Assembly: GCA_009617715.1 (NCBI GenBank)
Contig: VTFK01000245.1
Coordinates: 62,001-126,000 of the forward strand
DNA length: 64,000 bases
Direction of reading: 5' to 3'
Source: Plectrocnemia conspersa
Taxonomy: Eukaryota; Arthropoda; Insecta; Trichoptera; Polycentropodidae
The position numbers and the translations under genes are program-made. Below are positions 1 to 12,995 of this stretch, one piece after another (positions within the stretch are counted from its first letter, which is position 1; each line of letters begins with the position of its first letter). The notes beneath the pieces are model-generated. The model had not been told where the DNA came from and did not search any database. It saw only the letters and a program-made list of their open reading frames with translations.

Positions 1-422
1 TTTTTTCTAGATTTTCTTATAGGAATAAGCATATGAAATTGAATGTATTACTTATTTATTTTACTGCTCAAATTGTCGATAATACAATCTATAAAAACAT
101 TAACTTTATATAAATAATACATCTGGTGCTATTTTTTTTATTTTTTTCATTATTTATTTACCTAAATTTACTGCTACTTATTTACATTCGTTGAATATTT
201 CCTCTCATGTCTAATATTTTTTAAACGCACAAAAAGCAATATAGTTAATAGTAATTAGCAAACAAATTTGAACAAAATGGAGCCGTGTCAAAAAATACAA
301 TCTGTTCCTTTGAATAATAATGTTTATTGTGAATGCACTACCTGGAAAGTGGGTGCTTTTGAAGGCAATGTTCCGCTCCTTTTATTTCTAATATGTATAA
401 AAGGGCTTTATACATGAAATAC
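1..422. other. AT-rich noncoding, with a segment shared with 17540-17700
   Basis: No gene seen. ACTTATTTATTTTACTGCTC, AATACAATCTATAAAAACAT and TCTAATATTTTTT recur in the same order near 17560-17700 with changes, so part of this stretch is an old repeat. Confidence 0.5.
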
Positions 423-430
423 ATCAGTAC

Positions 431-1410
431 TAGGGATTCTGTGTCGAGACAATCCGGGAATTTATTCCCGAGAATTCAAAGATTTTTTGCTGTCTCGAGT
501 CCCGGGAATTTAAAAATTAATAACCCGAGACTCGAGACTTTCCGAAGTGCAATTTTACAAAAATATGTAAAGAGGGAATTTGATGTCGAGCTTAATTTAT
601 GTCTCGATATGAAGACAATGTGGAATTCCTTATTACCCATGATCTCGAGATTTTGAAAGTTTATTAATTGATCTTGGCATCGGCCAAATTTGGAATGAAT
701 CGAACATTCACGTATTGGAAAATATTTGTGATGTACTCACTCCTATAAAACTGGCAGTTGAAGCTCTAAGTCGTCGAGATGCCACTTTATTAACTTCCGA
801 AATTATTGTTAATTTCCTTTTAAAAAAAATATTTGAAATCAACACAACTCTGTCGCACGAACCACCAAAATATTTCAACGACTAGAATTAAAAATTCAAC
901 TTTAAAAAGGAGTTTCAGATATTAGATTCAACTATCAAGGGAATCCCGAATCTAGAGCTTTTATTCAAATCATTGCTTACAATTATGGCACAAAAACCAG
1001 GAACAGGCTATGTGAGGAATCATTAAACGCCTTGGTGTTTTTAAAAACATATTTTTCCTTACAAAAGTAAAGGTTTTAACTTAATATTGATATAAATATT
1101 TCGATTAAAAAAATTGTAATAAATTAAATTTAAATAAATATCGAATAAAATGTTTTTAAATTGTTTCAATAAATTTTCACCTATCGTACCTATAACAAAA
1201 AATAATATAAGCTAATAATAATAAATTAATTAAAGTTAATAATAATAAGTTAATTAAAGTTAATAATAATAAGTTAATTTTTTAACATAATTTTGTTTCA
1301 TGATTATAAGAAAAATAATCAAAGTCTCGAGTCCCAGGAATTCCCGGGACTTTAAAAATTTGGGTCTTGAGTCCCGGGAATCGAAAAAACCCGAGACTTC
1401 ATAATCCCTA
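431..1410 (+). mobile_element. Degenerate hAT element, copy 1
   Basis: Terminal inverted repeats start TAGGGATTCTG at 431 and end AATCCCTA at 1410, flanked by the 8-bp target duplication ATCAGTAC (423-430 and 1411-1418), the hAT hallmark. Subterminal DNA is packed with CTCGAG and CCCGGGAATT blocks. Between about 660 and 1075 a plus frame resembles hAT transposase: VLTPIKLAVEALSRRDATLL, then FQILDSTIK and LELLFKSLLTI. The frame has stops, and the ESERAFS block present in the second copy is deleted here, so it is inactive. A ~24-bp unit rich in TTAATAATAATAAG repeats about three times at 1208-1280. Confidence 0.88.
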
Positions 1411-1418
1411 ATCAGTAC

Positions 1419-4400
1419 ATACATCTCAAACAAGCGTAGTTTAATTCAGGTTCATTATTTGCAGTCGGTATTTACTTTTGATATTAATATATTCTTACTA
1501 TGATTTTTTCTAGAGTCAGCCCCACAAGGAGAACGTGCCCCGCGAATACGTCTCTCTCCCTCCTTCTCGACAGGCCTGTGTAGTCTATCGTGGTGATATT
1601 ATGTAAGTGCCTTCACAATATTATGTTAAATATAAAGACAAGGTTATAGCTTAAGGATTTATTGATGAAATTTAAAGTAATGGATATCCATATCAAAAAT
1701 AGCAATAACATTGTTGAATTGTCAAATGATTTTAATAAGCATATTATATTTCAAAATGAATTAATGGTATAAAATGTAGTTATGATTTAATTTTTTTATC
1801 ACCAATAAAAATTAAGTTCTTCAAAAGCAAGAACAAACTACATGTGACAAAGTTTGAACATATTATTTACAAAGAAAGTGAAAATTATTACATGACAAAT
1901 TTTAGATGTTAAAATATATTTTGAAGGCAATAATTAGGCAGATTTATAATATTAACAGAAAAGAAAATGGTTCGATTATTATAGCCGGTCGGAATAGAAA
2001 ATCTTTGCTCACTTTTGAACTCTTTTTTTAGAATAAATATCGGTAAATAATATATTACTATGCTATTATCAAAATATTATATATTTTTTTATTTATCTTG
2101 TTTATTAATAGATGTAGCAAAAATATTTTTTTACAATTTTAATTTTGCCCGTTAATTAATTTTTTTTTAATTTATATTTTTTTTTGTACTAATTATATTT
2201 TAAATTTTAAAGCGTTATTGCTTTTATTGACCACAACCAAATATTAAAAAAAAAAAAAATTTATAACTTTAAAAAAATATATATTTGAATTTACAATTAC
2301 TCTTTGAAAATATAAAAAAATTGTATTCCTGTTAGCATCCGGAAAATTTTCATTTTCATCCGAATGTTCCAAACGGGGCACTTAAACCTTTGCACACGCA
2401 TCTATTACAATGAGAATCTAACTACAAAGAAGCGTGTGGTATAACTTTGAAGGGGATGTCTCTGCTCGCAAAATATATTATTCCGTCTCGTTCCGACTAG
2501 CGAATTTTCCGCCAGTGTCCGTTTCCCTCGCGCCTCCCCACCGGGAACAATAATCTAGTACGGATAACTTTATAATGGAAGTGTTTTTGTGCTCCACATT
2601 TTACGGCGGCGAGATGAGTTATTTGAATTCATTTTATATCCACCCCCTCTCTTCTTCAACGCTCATGGTGTTGCCAATGACTATAGTTTTTTAACTATGA
2701 AAACTCTGTATATGGTTTGTGTAGTAATATGTTGAATTTTTTTTATACGAATAAAGCACTATTCATGAACATAACATAATTTATAAAATTTCTCGTTTTG
2801 TAGTAAAATATATACAGTTTAATATATATTTTTATATCTGCCTAATTAAAAAAAATAATAACAATAAATAAATTGTAGTATTAAGAGAGATAAAAACATC
2901 ATTAAGGGTCCAAACGTTAGCTTCACTAGTTGGAAGTATTTTCCTTTATATTATACACATGATACGTTATAAATAGCGAATTTAAGTATATAAATATACT
3001 ATTACAATTCTATTTTCAATTAAAAGCTATTCTAAAATAAACGGAAGAACTATTTTTTTGTCGAGAATTTTCATCGCCTTATGTTTTTGTTAAAAATTAA
3101 ATTGGTACAAATATTTTTAATATTTTACAACCGCTGATTTTTTTAATACCGCTGCATAAGAAACAGTGCTTTCATGCCATATGTTTAAATATATGTATGC
3201 TCTTTTGAAAGCTTTTAGTCCTTATTTTTTAATTTGGTAAATAAAAAAATTACATTATTAATTAATCGCTCTGTGTGGTAATTTACAGATTACAAAATGT
3301 ATGGGGGCTTTCCACAAAGGTACGCCATAAAATTCGACTAACATTAATTTCATTTTTTCAATAATCCAAAGAGAAAACGTGTGAAGTAGTAACATATGTT
3401 ATTGACAATTTTCCCTACGATTTGGGTATACATATGGGAGTCTGAAGTTCCTTCGTAATTCGACGCTCTGTAACCAACTGATGTAGATCGATCTGTTCTG
3501 ATTCTTTGATTATTTGCTTATCACTCTATTAAAGTTTGTTCTCTTCAACTATAATAATATATCTATAATAATATACCGTATTATTATAATCACATACTAT
3601 ATATTAAATATTTTTTATTTAGATAGTCGAGTACAGTAAAATTTAGAATTCACATTTTTCGAACCTGAATTTATATATAAATAATTTAATAACTACTAAA
3701 AAGATGTTATTTGTCGTAATATTTTAAACTACTAGTTAAATACTATGTTGGGATTATCCCAAACAAAAACTATTGCGTTGTCTTGAAAATTACTATGATA
3801 GAGTTGTGAGAAGCAGTATTAGCTAATCAAATAAATATAATATAAATTGATTTCAGTTTAGAAAGTTGATCCAAATTCACTTAAAATAATTGTATAAATA
3901 TTGTTTTTTATTTATCGATTAAATTATTTATGATACTGTAATTTCACAACAAAAATATATAGCCCAATTTACTGTATTAATATTAAATTTGTAATGTACA
4001 CATATAATAATTTATATTCCAAGCAACACTTTAATTGGGAATCACAACAGCACTTAGATACTACAGGTGCCTCCCCCGTTCTCATATAGTATTCAAGTAA
4101 GTTTAAGATGTTTTCAAGATAAGTCTTTTGTATATCGAGACCCTTATCTACTTACCGCAAAACCTCTGTCTTGCAGAGAGAATAACATGTATACAAAGAC
4201 TCATATCTGCTCAAAGGAAAGAAGAAGAGTTCTTGAAACAGATCCCGGTGAGATCTTCCTTTGTTGCAAGATCAATTTATGTATAATTGTTTACCTGCAT
4301 ATGTTTTGTGATAGCACAATAGATGAGTAGCAGACTCGGTTAAAATCTTAATATGCATATAAAAAATACATTTTAATCAGATTTTTTATGGCTTAAAAAA

Positions 4401-7400
4401 TAGATCTGATATGTCGCACGACACTTTACATTTCAAGTGCGCATATCCTACGTTTAAGTGTTTTGGTGATATTTTTGTGCAATTGTGATCCGGAAGTCTT
4501 TTAAGTTGAAGTAAAAAGTAGGATGTATAAAAAGTTAGGGATTTCATACGTCTGATTTCACATATGAGATTTATATTACAGCTTATTTTTATAATCAATT
4601 TATTTAAATTTAATGCTTGGTTTTGAAAGAGTATCTTTTCCAGTATCATTAATTCTTTGGTCCATTGCTAGTTTGCTTTAATACTGAAGTGGTTTAAAAT
4701 ACATAATGCAGATATAATATTTTATTCAATATAAACGAATAAGTAGATGTAAGATTTATTTTTAGTAAAGTATTTAATAAGTAAAGAAAATAAAGTCCAG
4801 AAAACATTTTATTTTTAGAATATTTCTTGGCTTTTTTAACAGTCACAATCAGTTTTTTTTTGTATGAAAAAAAAGCTGTAGGAGCTCACATATTTTCAAT
4901 TTTTTTTATTTAATTCTTAACATAAATTTAATTTATTGCATTTAAGGCAAATGTTCATAGTAAATTCCGTCCGACAAATCTATTTATGGTTTTAACTGAA
5001 ACTACTACCCTTTATTATATTTATAGACTAAATTCTTTTCATTGAATTACAATAAAATAAGATTGAGAAACTGTAATAGATACATTATTATGCGTAACCA
5101 TTTATTAAAATCAAGACGTTTGTATTATACAAAACCGCATTGATGAAGGTGTATCGAATAACATTTTTTATACACTTCTACCAAAAAAAAATAATGTTTA
5201 CTCTCGATGAATAGACATAATGGGGTTCTGTTTAACCCTTAACTATATTTTTTTCATATATCAGAAGAGCGGTTCTCGTTTTTATTCGAAGCTTTTGTGT
5301 AATTGCCAAATATATATACACACATATATGTATTATTATTATACGTTATTTAGATATTGAAATGAATAGGCACGCTACATTCTTGTCATAGAATCAATTC
5401 ATCTCAAATTTGTTCGAGATTGAATTATAATGGAGGCAGTTTTGCTTCATTCATTCTGAGAACGTGAAAGAAGGACGCCCTTTTGAAATTGAGTGCACTC
5501 GGGACAATTTTCGCGAAACGTATAATAACGTTTGAGTGTATGTGAAAAAACCAACACAATTATATAAAACGATTAATTCGAAGTAGAAACGATATTTAAT
5601 AATAACCTATTATGTTACGCAATTGAAATGTATATTCAAAACGATAATGGTTGGCTAATTATGGTTTTGTGTAAAATATAATTATGCTAATTTAATATTA
5701 AATATTCGAAGCTACTTTTAGTGTTTGACTTTAACTTTTAAGTGTCACTGGTTTATTACAATTTTATATTTAACAAAAATACAAAATCATTAGTGTTATT
5801 AAGATATATTTAAAAAAATACAAATCCCATTTACAAAGTTATGATTTGGAACTACTAAATAAAAATGTATGCCTCTAAAGCAAATCTGTTTTGATTTTTA
5901 CGTAATAACTAATATTAAATATTACCGTTCAATCCTAAAAATAAAAATATATTTTCACATGGCTTTAGATATAGCTAAGGTATACTAGTTTCTTCACTCG
6001 CATACAAATAGAGCACCTGTAAATTTTTATTATTAACAAACATTATCCCAGAAAAACTTGAAATAACTAATCGCTTTCGAGTTTAAACGTCTGATTCGTG
6101 TTTAGTTTGGTTTGGTGCGCTTTTGTTAAAAGTTGGCCGTTCAAAAACAGTGTGGCTTTTGTTCAATTTCACTTTGTATCCTGACGATTGTCGGAGATTT
6201 ATATTTGTAAGCCGATTGTTCCACATTAAACTCCGCACAATAACCAGAAAACAAAGGGACACAATGAGAAAGTGCCCTCGAACGGTGCGCGCTCTCGAGG
6301 TCCGCGTATTTCACTCCCGACAATAATAATTATTACCGCCGCGAAAAACACTGTTGACTCCATTGTTGGGACACACGCCCGATTGCGCCAATATATTATA
6401 TTGTTAAATGCCCGACCTTAATAATCGTATAATAATAACAACCGTGGCTCGTTACGTGGACCTAGAGATTTGACCCTAAACGAGGGTCTTGAGTGAGCTC
6501 TTAGGAGCGCGCGCCAAGAAACCGACGACGAGTGTTTTTTTATGGACGTTAAGGGTTAACGAATAAATGTAGGGTATACTTAAAAGTTACTTAAAACTAT
6601 AATGAACAGAATAAATAAACGAGATTTTGTATATATGCAATTTTTACATTAATAATGTCGCACTTTGCTACAATAATTTAACTTATACATAATTTTTTAC
6701 AATGAGCTAAAAAAAAAATACAAAATGCTGAGTAACAACCATTTTAAAGATTTTATGACAAGTGTTAAATGTGCTATTAATTATCAAATAAGAATATTAA
6801 AATATTTAACATGTTATTAATATTTAATATATATATATTATGAAAGTTCATTGAAAAAAAGTCCAGATTTTTTTTAAACTATTAAATAAATTATTTAAAA
6901 AAATATTTTTTATATTAAATTATTGTAAAAAATACAACAAACTATTTCGATAGCAGCATTATACTTGCTTTGAGCTATTTTTAATGCATATTTAAATACA
7001 CATCTCACCGTTAACTGCCATTTAAGTAGTAACTGCAGAATAAAACTTATTCTTAACATAAAAAATTCTCTTTTGGAACAGAAAAAACGGTGTATACGTT
7101 TATTTACGGCTTCTAATGGTCGTCTCAGTTGATTCGGTGTAGCTCCGCTTGGTGCGATTTAAGCCGAGGTTTCGTTGTTCCATGTCGGTAGTTCTGTGTA
7201 TAGTTTTAACTAAAGGAAGTGGTTCATTACGACAGTGTTCTGGTTTATCCGAGGCGAAGCTATTAATTATGTACAGTTTTACTATAATAAATATTATTTT
7301 CTATAAAATTTAAAAATCCAATACCGGTATTATATTTTAAAAATACCGGTATTATAAATGTAAGCATTTTTCATTACTGATTCGGTTTAAAGCTGTCTTT

Positions 7401-8984
7401 TCTTGATTTTATTTTATGTCATTGCTTATGTTTTTATTGTTTTGCCCTTAATAAAATATCTTATTACTTTATACTTTGCTTTATATTTGTCATATTGAAA
7501 TTTTTTCTTTTTTTTTATTAAATTAAATATTGTACATATATTGAAAATATTATTTTTATTATTAAAACGACGTATAAAAGACTGTGATTTTTTTAAGCGC
7601 TTGCTTCCCAAGGGGTTGTTTGGTTTGTGTATACAATATAGATCAGATCGGTGTAATGATTAGATACGTCACAGATAATTAGGGTAAAAATGTGTCTTAA
7701 CCACTTTGGTTCAGCTAATCTGCAACTGGTGCGGCCCTTGGCAGACGTCACCCCATTCCGCGACGGGGGCGGCTTTCACCCCTTTCGCCCCGTCTCGTGA
7801 CGGCCATATCTGGAGTGGCTTGCCAGATATATGTTAATAATGCTTCAATTGCCGCTGGGCGAGCGCAGAAATAAAACATTCGACGTCCAATTTGTCGAAC
7901 AATGCATCGCCACGAACGTACCCGGGGTGCCGCGGGAGAGAATTAGCTCCGATTATTTTATTTTCATCCCTTGGAATGGCAGTGGCTCGATGAAAAATCA
8001 ATCGTTAGAAGGGTGGGTTTATGGGAGATGTTTCAGGAAGTTTTTGTAGTTTTTTTGGTAGTACTAGTCAAAAAATAGGATTGATAAATATAAAAACGCA
8101 CTGATATAATTTATACAGATCTTACAAAACATACATCTCATGATTTAGGCATAAACTGTAAATTTTCAGTTTTATAGACTACCGTGTAGAAACGAGTTTA
8201 TTAATTTAATTTAGTTAGTTTAGATATATTGCATGCATGTGATCGAATGCTTTATCAATGTTCAAGAACACTTATCCTGTAGTATTTTTTCTGTCAAGGC
8301 CCTCTTGGATATATTTCACAACTCAATGTAGTTTATCAGTGGCGGAATGAAAACATTTGAAGCCAAATTGCTCATCGGGCAAGATATTATTATTGTTACC
8401 ATGTTTAGAATTAAAATTTGAATTATATTTTCGTAAATTTAACTACAACAGGCAGTAAACTTAACTTAAGCGTAGGGTCCGTACCCGGTTTTCGAATAAC
8501 TGTTACATCAGCTTGCTTTTACGCAAGTGACGAATTTATAAAATATTTTAAGGGCTCTGTCGGGAATAGAGTTATTTCCTGGGGCTTTGCGACTAGAAAG
8601 TCGTAAAAATATATTAGCTAGTTCAAGGGTTTTGTGAGGTTATCTTTGATTTGCTTTTCAATTTTATTTTATTTTTAATTTTCAACTTGTTTAATATCAA
8701 CTGTGCATTAATTTTGTAGACTTTCTGCAATAGTTTCAGTTTTTTATTTAACGGTATAAACAATAACTTGTTCACGATTTTTTTAATTTTTGCGTTTACT
8801 AGTTAATTTTATTTTTCTTAAAATTATTATTATGCTTAACAATGGCTATTTTGATTTCGTATTGTAATTTATTAAATCATTTTTCACTATTTTTTGCAAC
8901 TATTTTGCCAATATTATTATTTTGTAATAAATCTTTTATATCAGTTGATACGGGATCTATTTTAATTATCATTTAAGTAAAATC
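1419..8984. other. Intergenic or intronic DNA with three GC-richer islands
   Basis: No coding gene recognised. Islands stand out at about 2390-2670 (CCGCCAGTGTCCGTTTCCCT), 6060-6540 (a Sox-like CCATTGTT in GACTCCATTGTTGGG, GAGCGCGCGCC) and 7690-8050 (GCGACGGGGGCGGC, CCCGGGGTGCCGCGGG). The short frames in them do not look like known proteins. Regulatory function is only a guess from composition and lack of repeats. Confidence 0.4.
3200..3345 (-). repeat. Fragment of the same interspersed repeat, reverse
   Basis: Complement reads ATTTTATGGCGTACCTTTGT, GGAAAGCCCCCATACATTTT, then GATTAATTAATAATGTAATT, matching copy A (21630-21715). Confidence 0.55.
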
Positions 8985-10000
8985 ATATCGAAATACATTT
9001 TCACCAGTAGATATATATATTTTTATCAGTGAAAATATAAATTATTTGGCAGGTACTAGTAAAATTATATGATTTTTACTTTTCTATGTGTGGTATATAT
9101 ATATTTATTTAGTTACCATTATTTATTTACATAAAATGCAATGAATGTGTATTTTTCAGCTAAGTTATGATATCACTAATGACCAAATATATTTTCACCA
9201 GTAGATTTATATTTCTACTAGCGAAAATATAATTTAACCGATAGGCGCTAATGTGCTGCTCTAAAATGTCTATTAAACTCAATTTAACAGTTGCGAAACA
9301 TCCATTTGCTGTTCAAACCGAAGCTAAATTTAATCAAAGTTCTAAAACTAATTATTTAAACAAAGTTCTTAAACTATTAATATTTTATTAATCACTTCTA
9401 TAATTTTATTAATTTTCAATAATCACTTCTAATATAAGAGGGCTGATCAAAGTATTTTTAAACCGAATTTTGGTCAACAGGAAAGTGCAAAAACAATCGG
9501 CGCCGACACAATCTTATTGCTTTTGTCGTGAATTTTTGCCTTCTGAAGAGTGATAATTGTTTTTTGCACTCTCCTATCAGTCAAAATTTGGTTTAGATGT
9601 GCTTCATTCGATTAATTGTTATAAAAGTCGTAATATAAACGATTGATAATCGAGCGTTTACACCACGATGGCACGATTTTACTGCTTTTGCTGTGACTGA
9701 AAATAAACTATATGGCAACACTGAGCAGCAAAAAAACTCGAATAATTAATATTATGCGTAGATATTTTTAATCATTTTTTAATGCCTAATTAAAATATTT
9801 CGCATAAAATATCATTTCAGAAAATATGTCGCAACGGTGGCAAATTTTTATATTTATTTGTAGCATAGAAAGGGTTAACTCGTTATTATTTATTTAAGAA
9901 ATTATATTACGATGTTAAAAATATATAAAATTTCATTTTTGTCATGAGGTCCGGAATCATTGTTTTCCCAGGGCCCGCGGCCCTGGATGCACCGCATGTA
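8985..10000 (+). repeat. Hairpin-rich ~1 kb repeat family, copy 1
   Basis: Order of landmarks: two hairpins of the form TTTTCACCAGTAGA...CTAGCGAAAAT (about 9000-9050 and 9193-9232); the segment ACCGATAGGCGCTAATGTGC (9238-9257); AGAGGGCTGATCAAAG (about 9437); a foldback with GTGATAATTG and ATAATTGTTTTTTGC blocks; TATGGCAACACTGAGCAGCA (9711-9730); then TAGCATAGAAAGGGTTAACT (about 9862) and TTGTTTTCCCAGGGC (about 9960). The same landmarks recur in the same order at 28260-29045 and in reverse at 16580-17510 and 49620-50230. No coding capacity was seen, so a non-autonomous DNA transposon is likely. Confidence 0.75.
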
Positions 10001-10619
10001 GGATAATGCGTAGATGATTTTTTATATTTTCTTCTATTATAATTTCGCCTAAGGTTCAACCATTTTTGTTTGTCGCTCTTTTTCAATTGCTATGTTTTGA
10101 GTTAAAGTCCTTCGATGCGAACGTCGGCCTTAGTCCTTAGCAATAATTCGCACTTCTATCGTTGTAACTTTTGAGTTTATGTACTTATTCTGAGTAATGT
10201 CATTGTGATTTATATTTTATTTTTCGAATATACATCACACTGAAACCAATAAAATTATCGTTCCATGTGATTTGTTACTATCAAAATTTGTTTTTATGGA
10301 CGCTTTTAAATGAGTTTAGATATTAAAGCTATATCTATGTATTCATATATTAAAAAGTGAAGTTCATGCTGTCTCTCTCAAAGACCGTTTGCATTCCAAG
10401 CTAATCTTTTTAAACCAGTACGTTGCACATTTAGTTTATTAAGTTTAATTTTGAATTTGAATTATGAGTTTATTGTCGCAATTTGAAATCGAAGTGGTTG
10501 CGGTCGACTTAGCCGATGTTTTTAGGATTCCCATTTTTACTGCTTTGGAGAGCCCTCAGCTAATGGGTCTGGATTCAGCGATATTTATTTTATTAATAGC
10601 ACGTTTGATTTTATTTTTT

Positions 10620-10815
10620 TATGGTTAGATTATTTCCTTCATGGTGGTGAAAATCCTTCCGCAGTTGTTGCAGACTGGATTTTCCATTTTAGTGCCATGT
10701 GGGAAATCTGCAGGTAGATGCGTTCCAGCACACTTGACGCCTGCAATTCATGGCTAAATGGCAATTTATGACATTGTAGATTATTTTGGGTTTGAATGTG
10801 TTCCTTTTCTCGTTC
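10620..10815 (-). pseudogene. LINE ORF1 (gag-like) zinc-knuckle remnant
   Basis: Minus-strand translation gives NCHLAMNCRR in one frame, then, after a shift, VKCAGTHLPADFPHG and MENPVCNNCGRIFTTM. This follows the jockey/R1 ORF1 pattern (CHLA..RCVKCAGTHLTADC...PVCANCG), with the second-knuckle cysteine changed to F. It is short and frameshifted. Confidence 0.5.
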
Positions 10816-11117
10816 TTTTGACGTTTCTACTACTCACCTGTTGTCGTTTTCCATTCGCAATATAAATACAAACTTAAGCACAAAATATTAATAGTGTAAT
10901 TAAATGATTAACTTGGTTTAAATTCCGTGTGGATTCTAGTATTTTTATTCTGCCTGGGAGGTCTGAATTAGTAATATTTATATCATTTTAATTCTGATCG
11001 ATCATAAAAGATTTTTTATTTTTATTTTCTCACAGATCATATATTGTGATGAAATATTCAAATAAATTATTAAGCTAGGTCGTGCATATTGTGTGCTAAA
11101 AAATATATATAATAATT

Positions 11118-11143
11118 GTACATATTATATATATATATATATT
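11118..11143. repeat. TA microsatellite
   Basis: An uninterrupted run of alternating T and A (about nine repeats) in AT-rich noncoding DNA. Confidence 0.8.
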
Positions 11144-12995
11144 AATAAATGTTAATTGTGTATTAATATACATATATTAATTAATTTTAAATTACATATA
11201 ATAATTGTGTGTTAAAAAATAGATTTACGAAATTTTCACTTATTTATAATATAATTTCAATGTGGTGTGTCAATACTTACTTGTAACGTTGTAACGCATT
11301 GGACTAACGTCTGTAATGTTACAGCGGAAAATTCACAACATTTAAATGAATTACGTCTTATAAGATTAAACTAGTCAATACTTAATTCAGTTTTACGATT
11401 GTATGATATATTAAATAAATTAATATCTTTCTATAATATTTAATTTAAAAACAAATCATTGATTTTACATATTATTTATAAATATGATTACATGTTTTTT
11501 TGAAGTAAAAAATATATTGGTTAAGTGATCTTCGTTAAGTATTTATTTTTTACTGATACGAGGTGTCAGTGAATCGAGAACCATTCGTCTTCATTTATCA
11601 AATTTGCCAAATCTTATACCGCTTCTAGAAACTCACACCATAAACAATCTAAGAAGCAGAGACAGAAGGTCGTATTCAAGCGGTATAAAGCTCTATCTTT
11701 GACGATTGGTTGTGCACAATCTCATCTTTGGGTCGGGAAGTTTGTGTGTGAATAAATCAATTTCCCCTACGTACCATTCTATTATCTTCGACAAAGCAAT
11801 CTATTTTATTTTCTTTAATATAAACGAATTGCATGCATATACATACATGAACACATGTATTACACCATAATGTTATACATCTATAAAACTAATAATAGTA
11901 ATTTCATAATGTTATGAAATCTAACGTTACTTTTTTTTATAGCTAGTTGCTTTAGTTACATTCATTTTAGATCTGATATGAATTATATTACGGGTATTTA
12001 ATATTTTGCATTAATAAAATATTGCAATACATATGTAAATTAACCTAATTTAATATTTTTTCATTGAGCCAACCCTTTGTGCGCCCAACCTCACACTCCC
12101 AATACAACACGACACCAACGACGTTTCGATTCTCACACCCCACCCACCTTCAGACACTCGACACTGTCTGCGGATTAGCCGTCGACCCTGCGTTTGACAC
12201 ATCCAATCTAATTCTCGATACCACCACCGCCACCATCACCACAACCACCAGCCAGTGGTGAAACCACATTTACAAATACCTCCGGCGTACGGATTGGTAA
12301 GTGTGCCCCGGCGGTGTTGAGATATGCTAAAATATTCGCGGGGCAAAAAAATCACTCACGACATTTTATTATTATATATATGTATAAATATACGCGTAGA
12401 TATGTACATACATACATATATCGATATACAAATATAACTTGATGTATTTTCGATTGACTTTTCTGCCATGCCTGCACACAATGTGTATTCTGTGAACTCT
12501 CTCGAGTATGTAATTATTTTTGTTTGAATAATATTGCTCTATTGTATTCAATTCGGTATTATTAATTATTATTGTGCTATTGAAAATATTGTATGTATTT
12601 GAAATTCAATAACACAATTTATGCTTATAATATTTATATCAAACAAATATGTATTCAAAAATATGATTGTTTTAATGGAATTTACAAAGCGATGATGTAA
12701 TTAGAAAACATTTGAGGAAATGGAAAATTATTTAAATTCTTGAGAAAATCTATTGTTGCTATGGGTATATAGAGTTGCTTTTATATATGTATTTATAATA
12801 CTTATGAAAGGAAAAATGATTATATTATCGACTTTTTGAATCTAAATTTGAATGTATATTCAAAAGTTATCATGATTTTTTTGTTGCGCAAATTTTAGCG
12901 AAACAGCTGTTTTCACATATTACGCGTCTGTCGGTTGAGTGTTAATTTGACTTTTGCGCATGCGCCAAATTGTTTCATTATATATGTGTTCCTAT

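Noticed and set aside
12064..12261. Small plus frame rich in T, S and H
   Set aside because: CACC-rich low-complexity sequence (CCACCACCGCCACCATCACC) explains it; no start or splice context.
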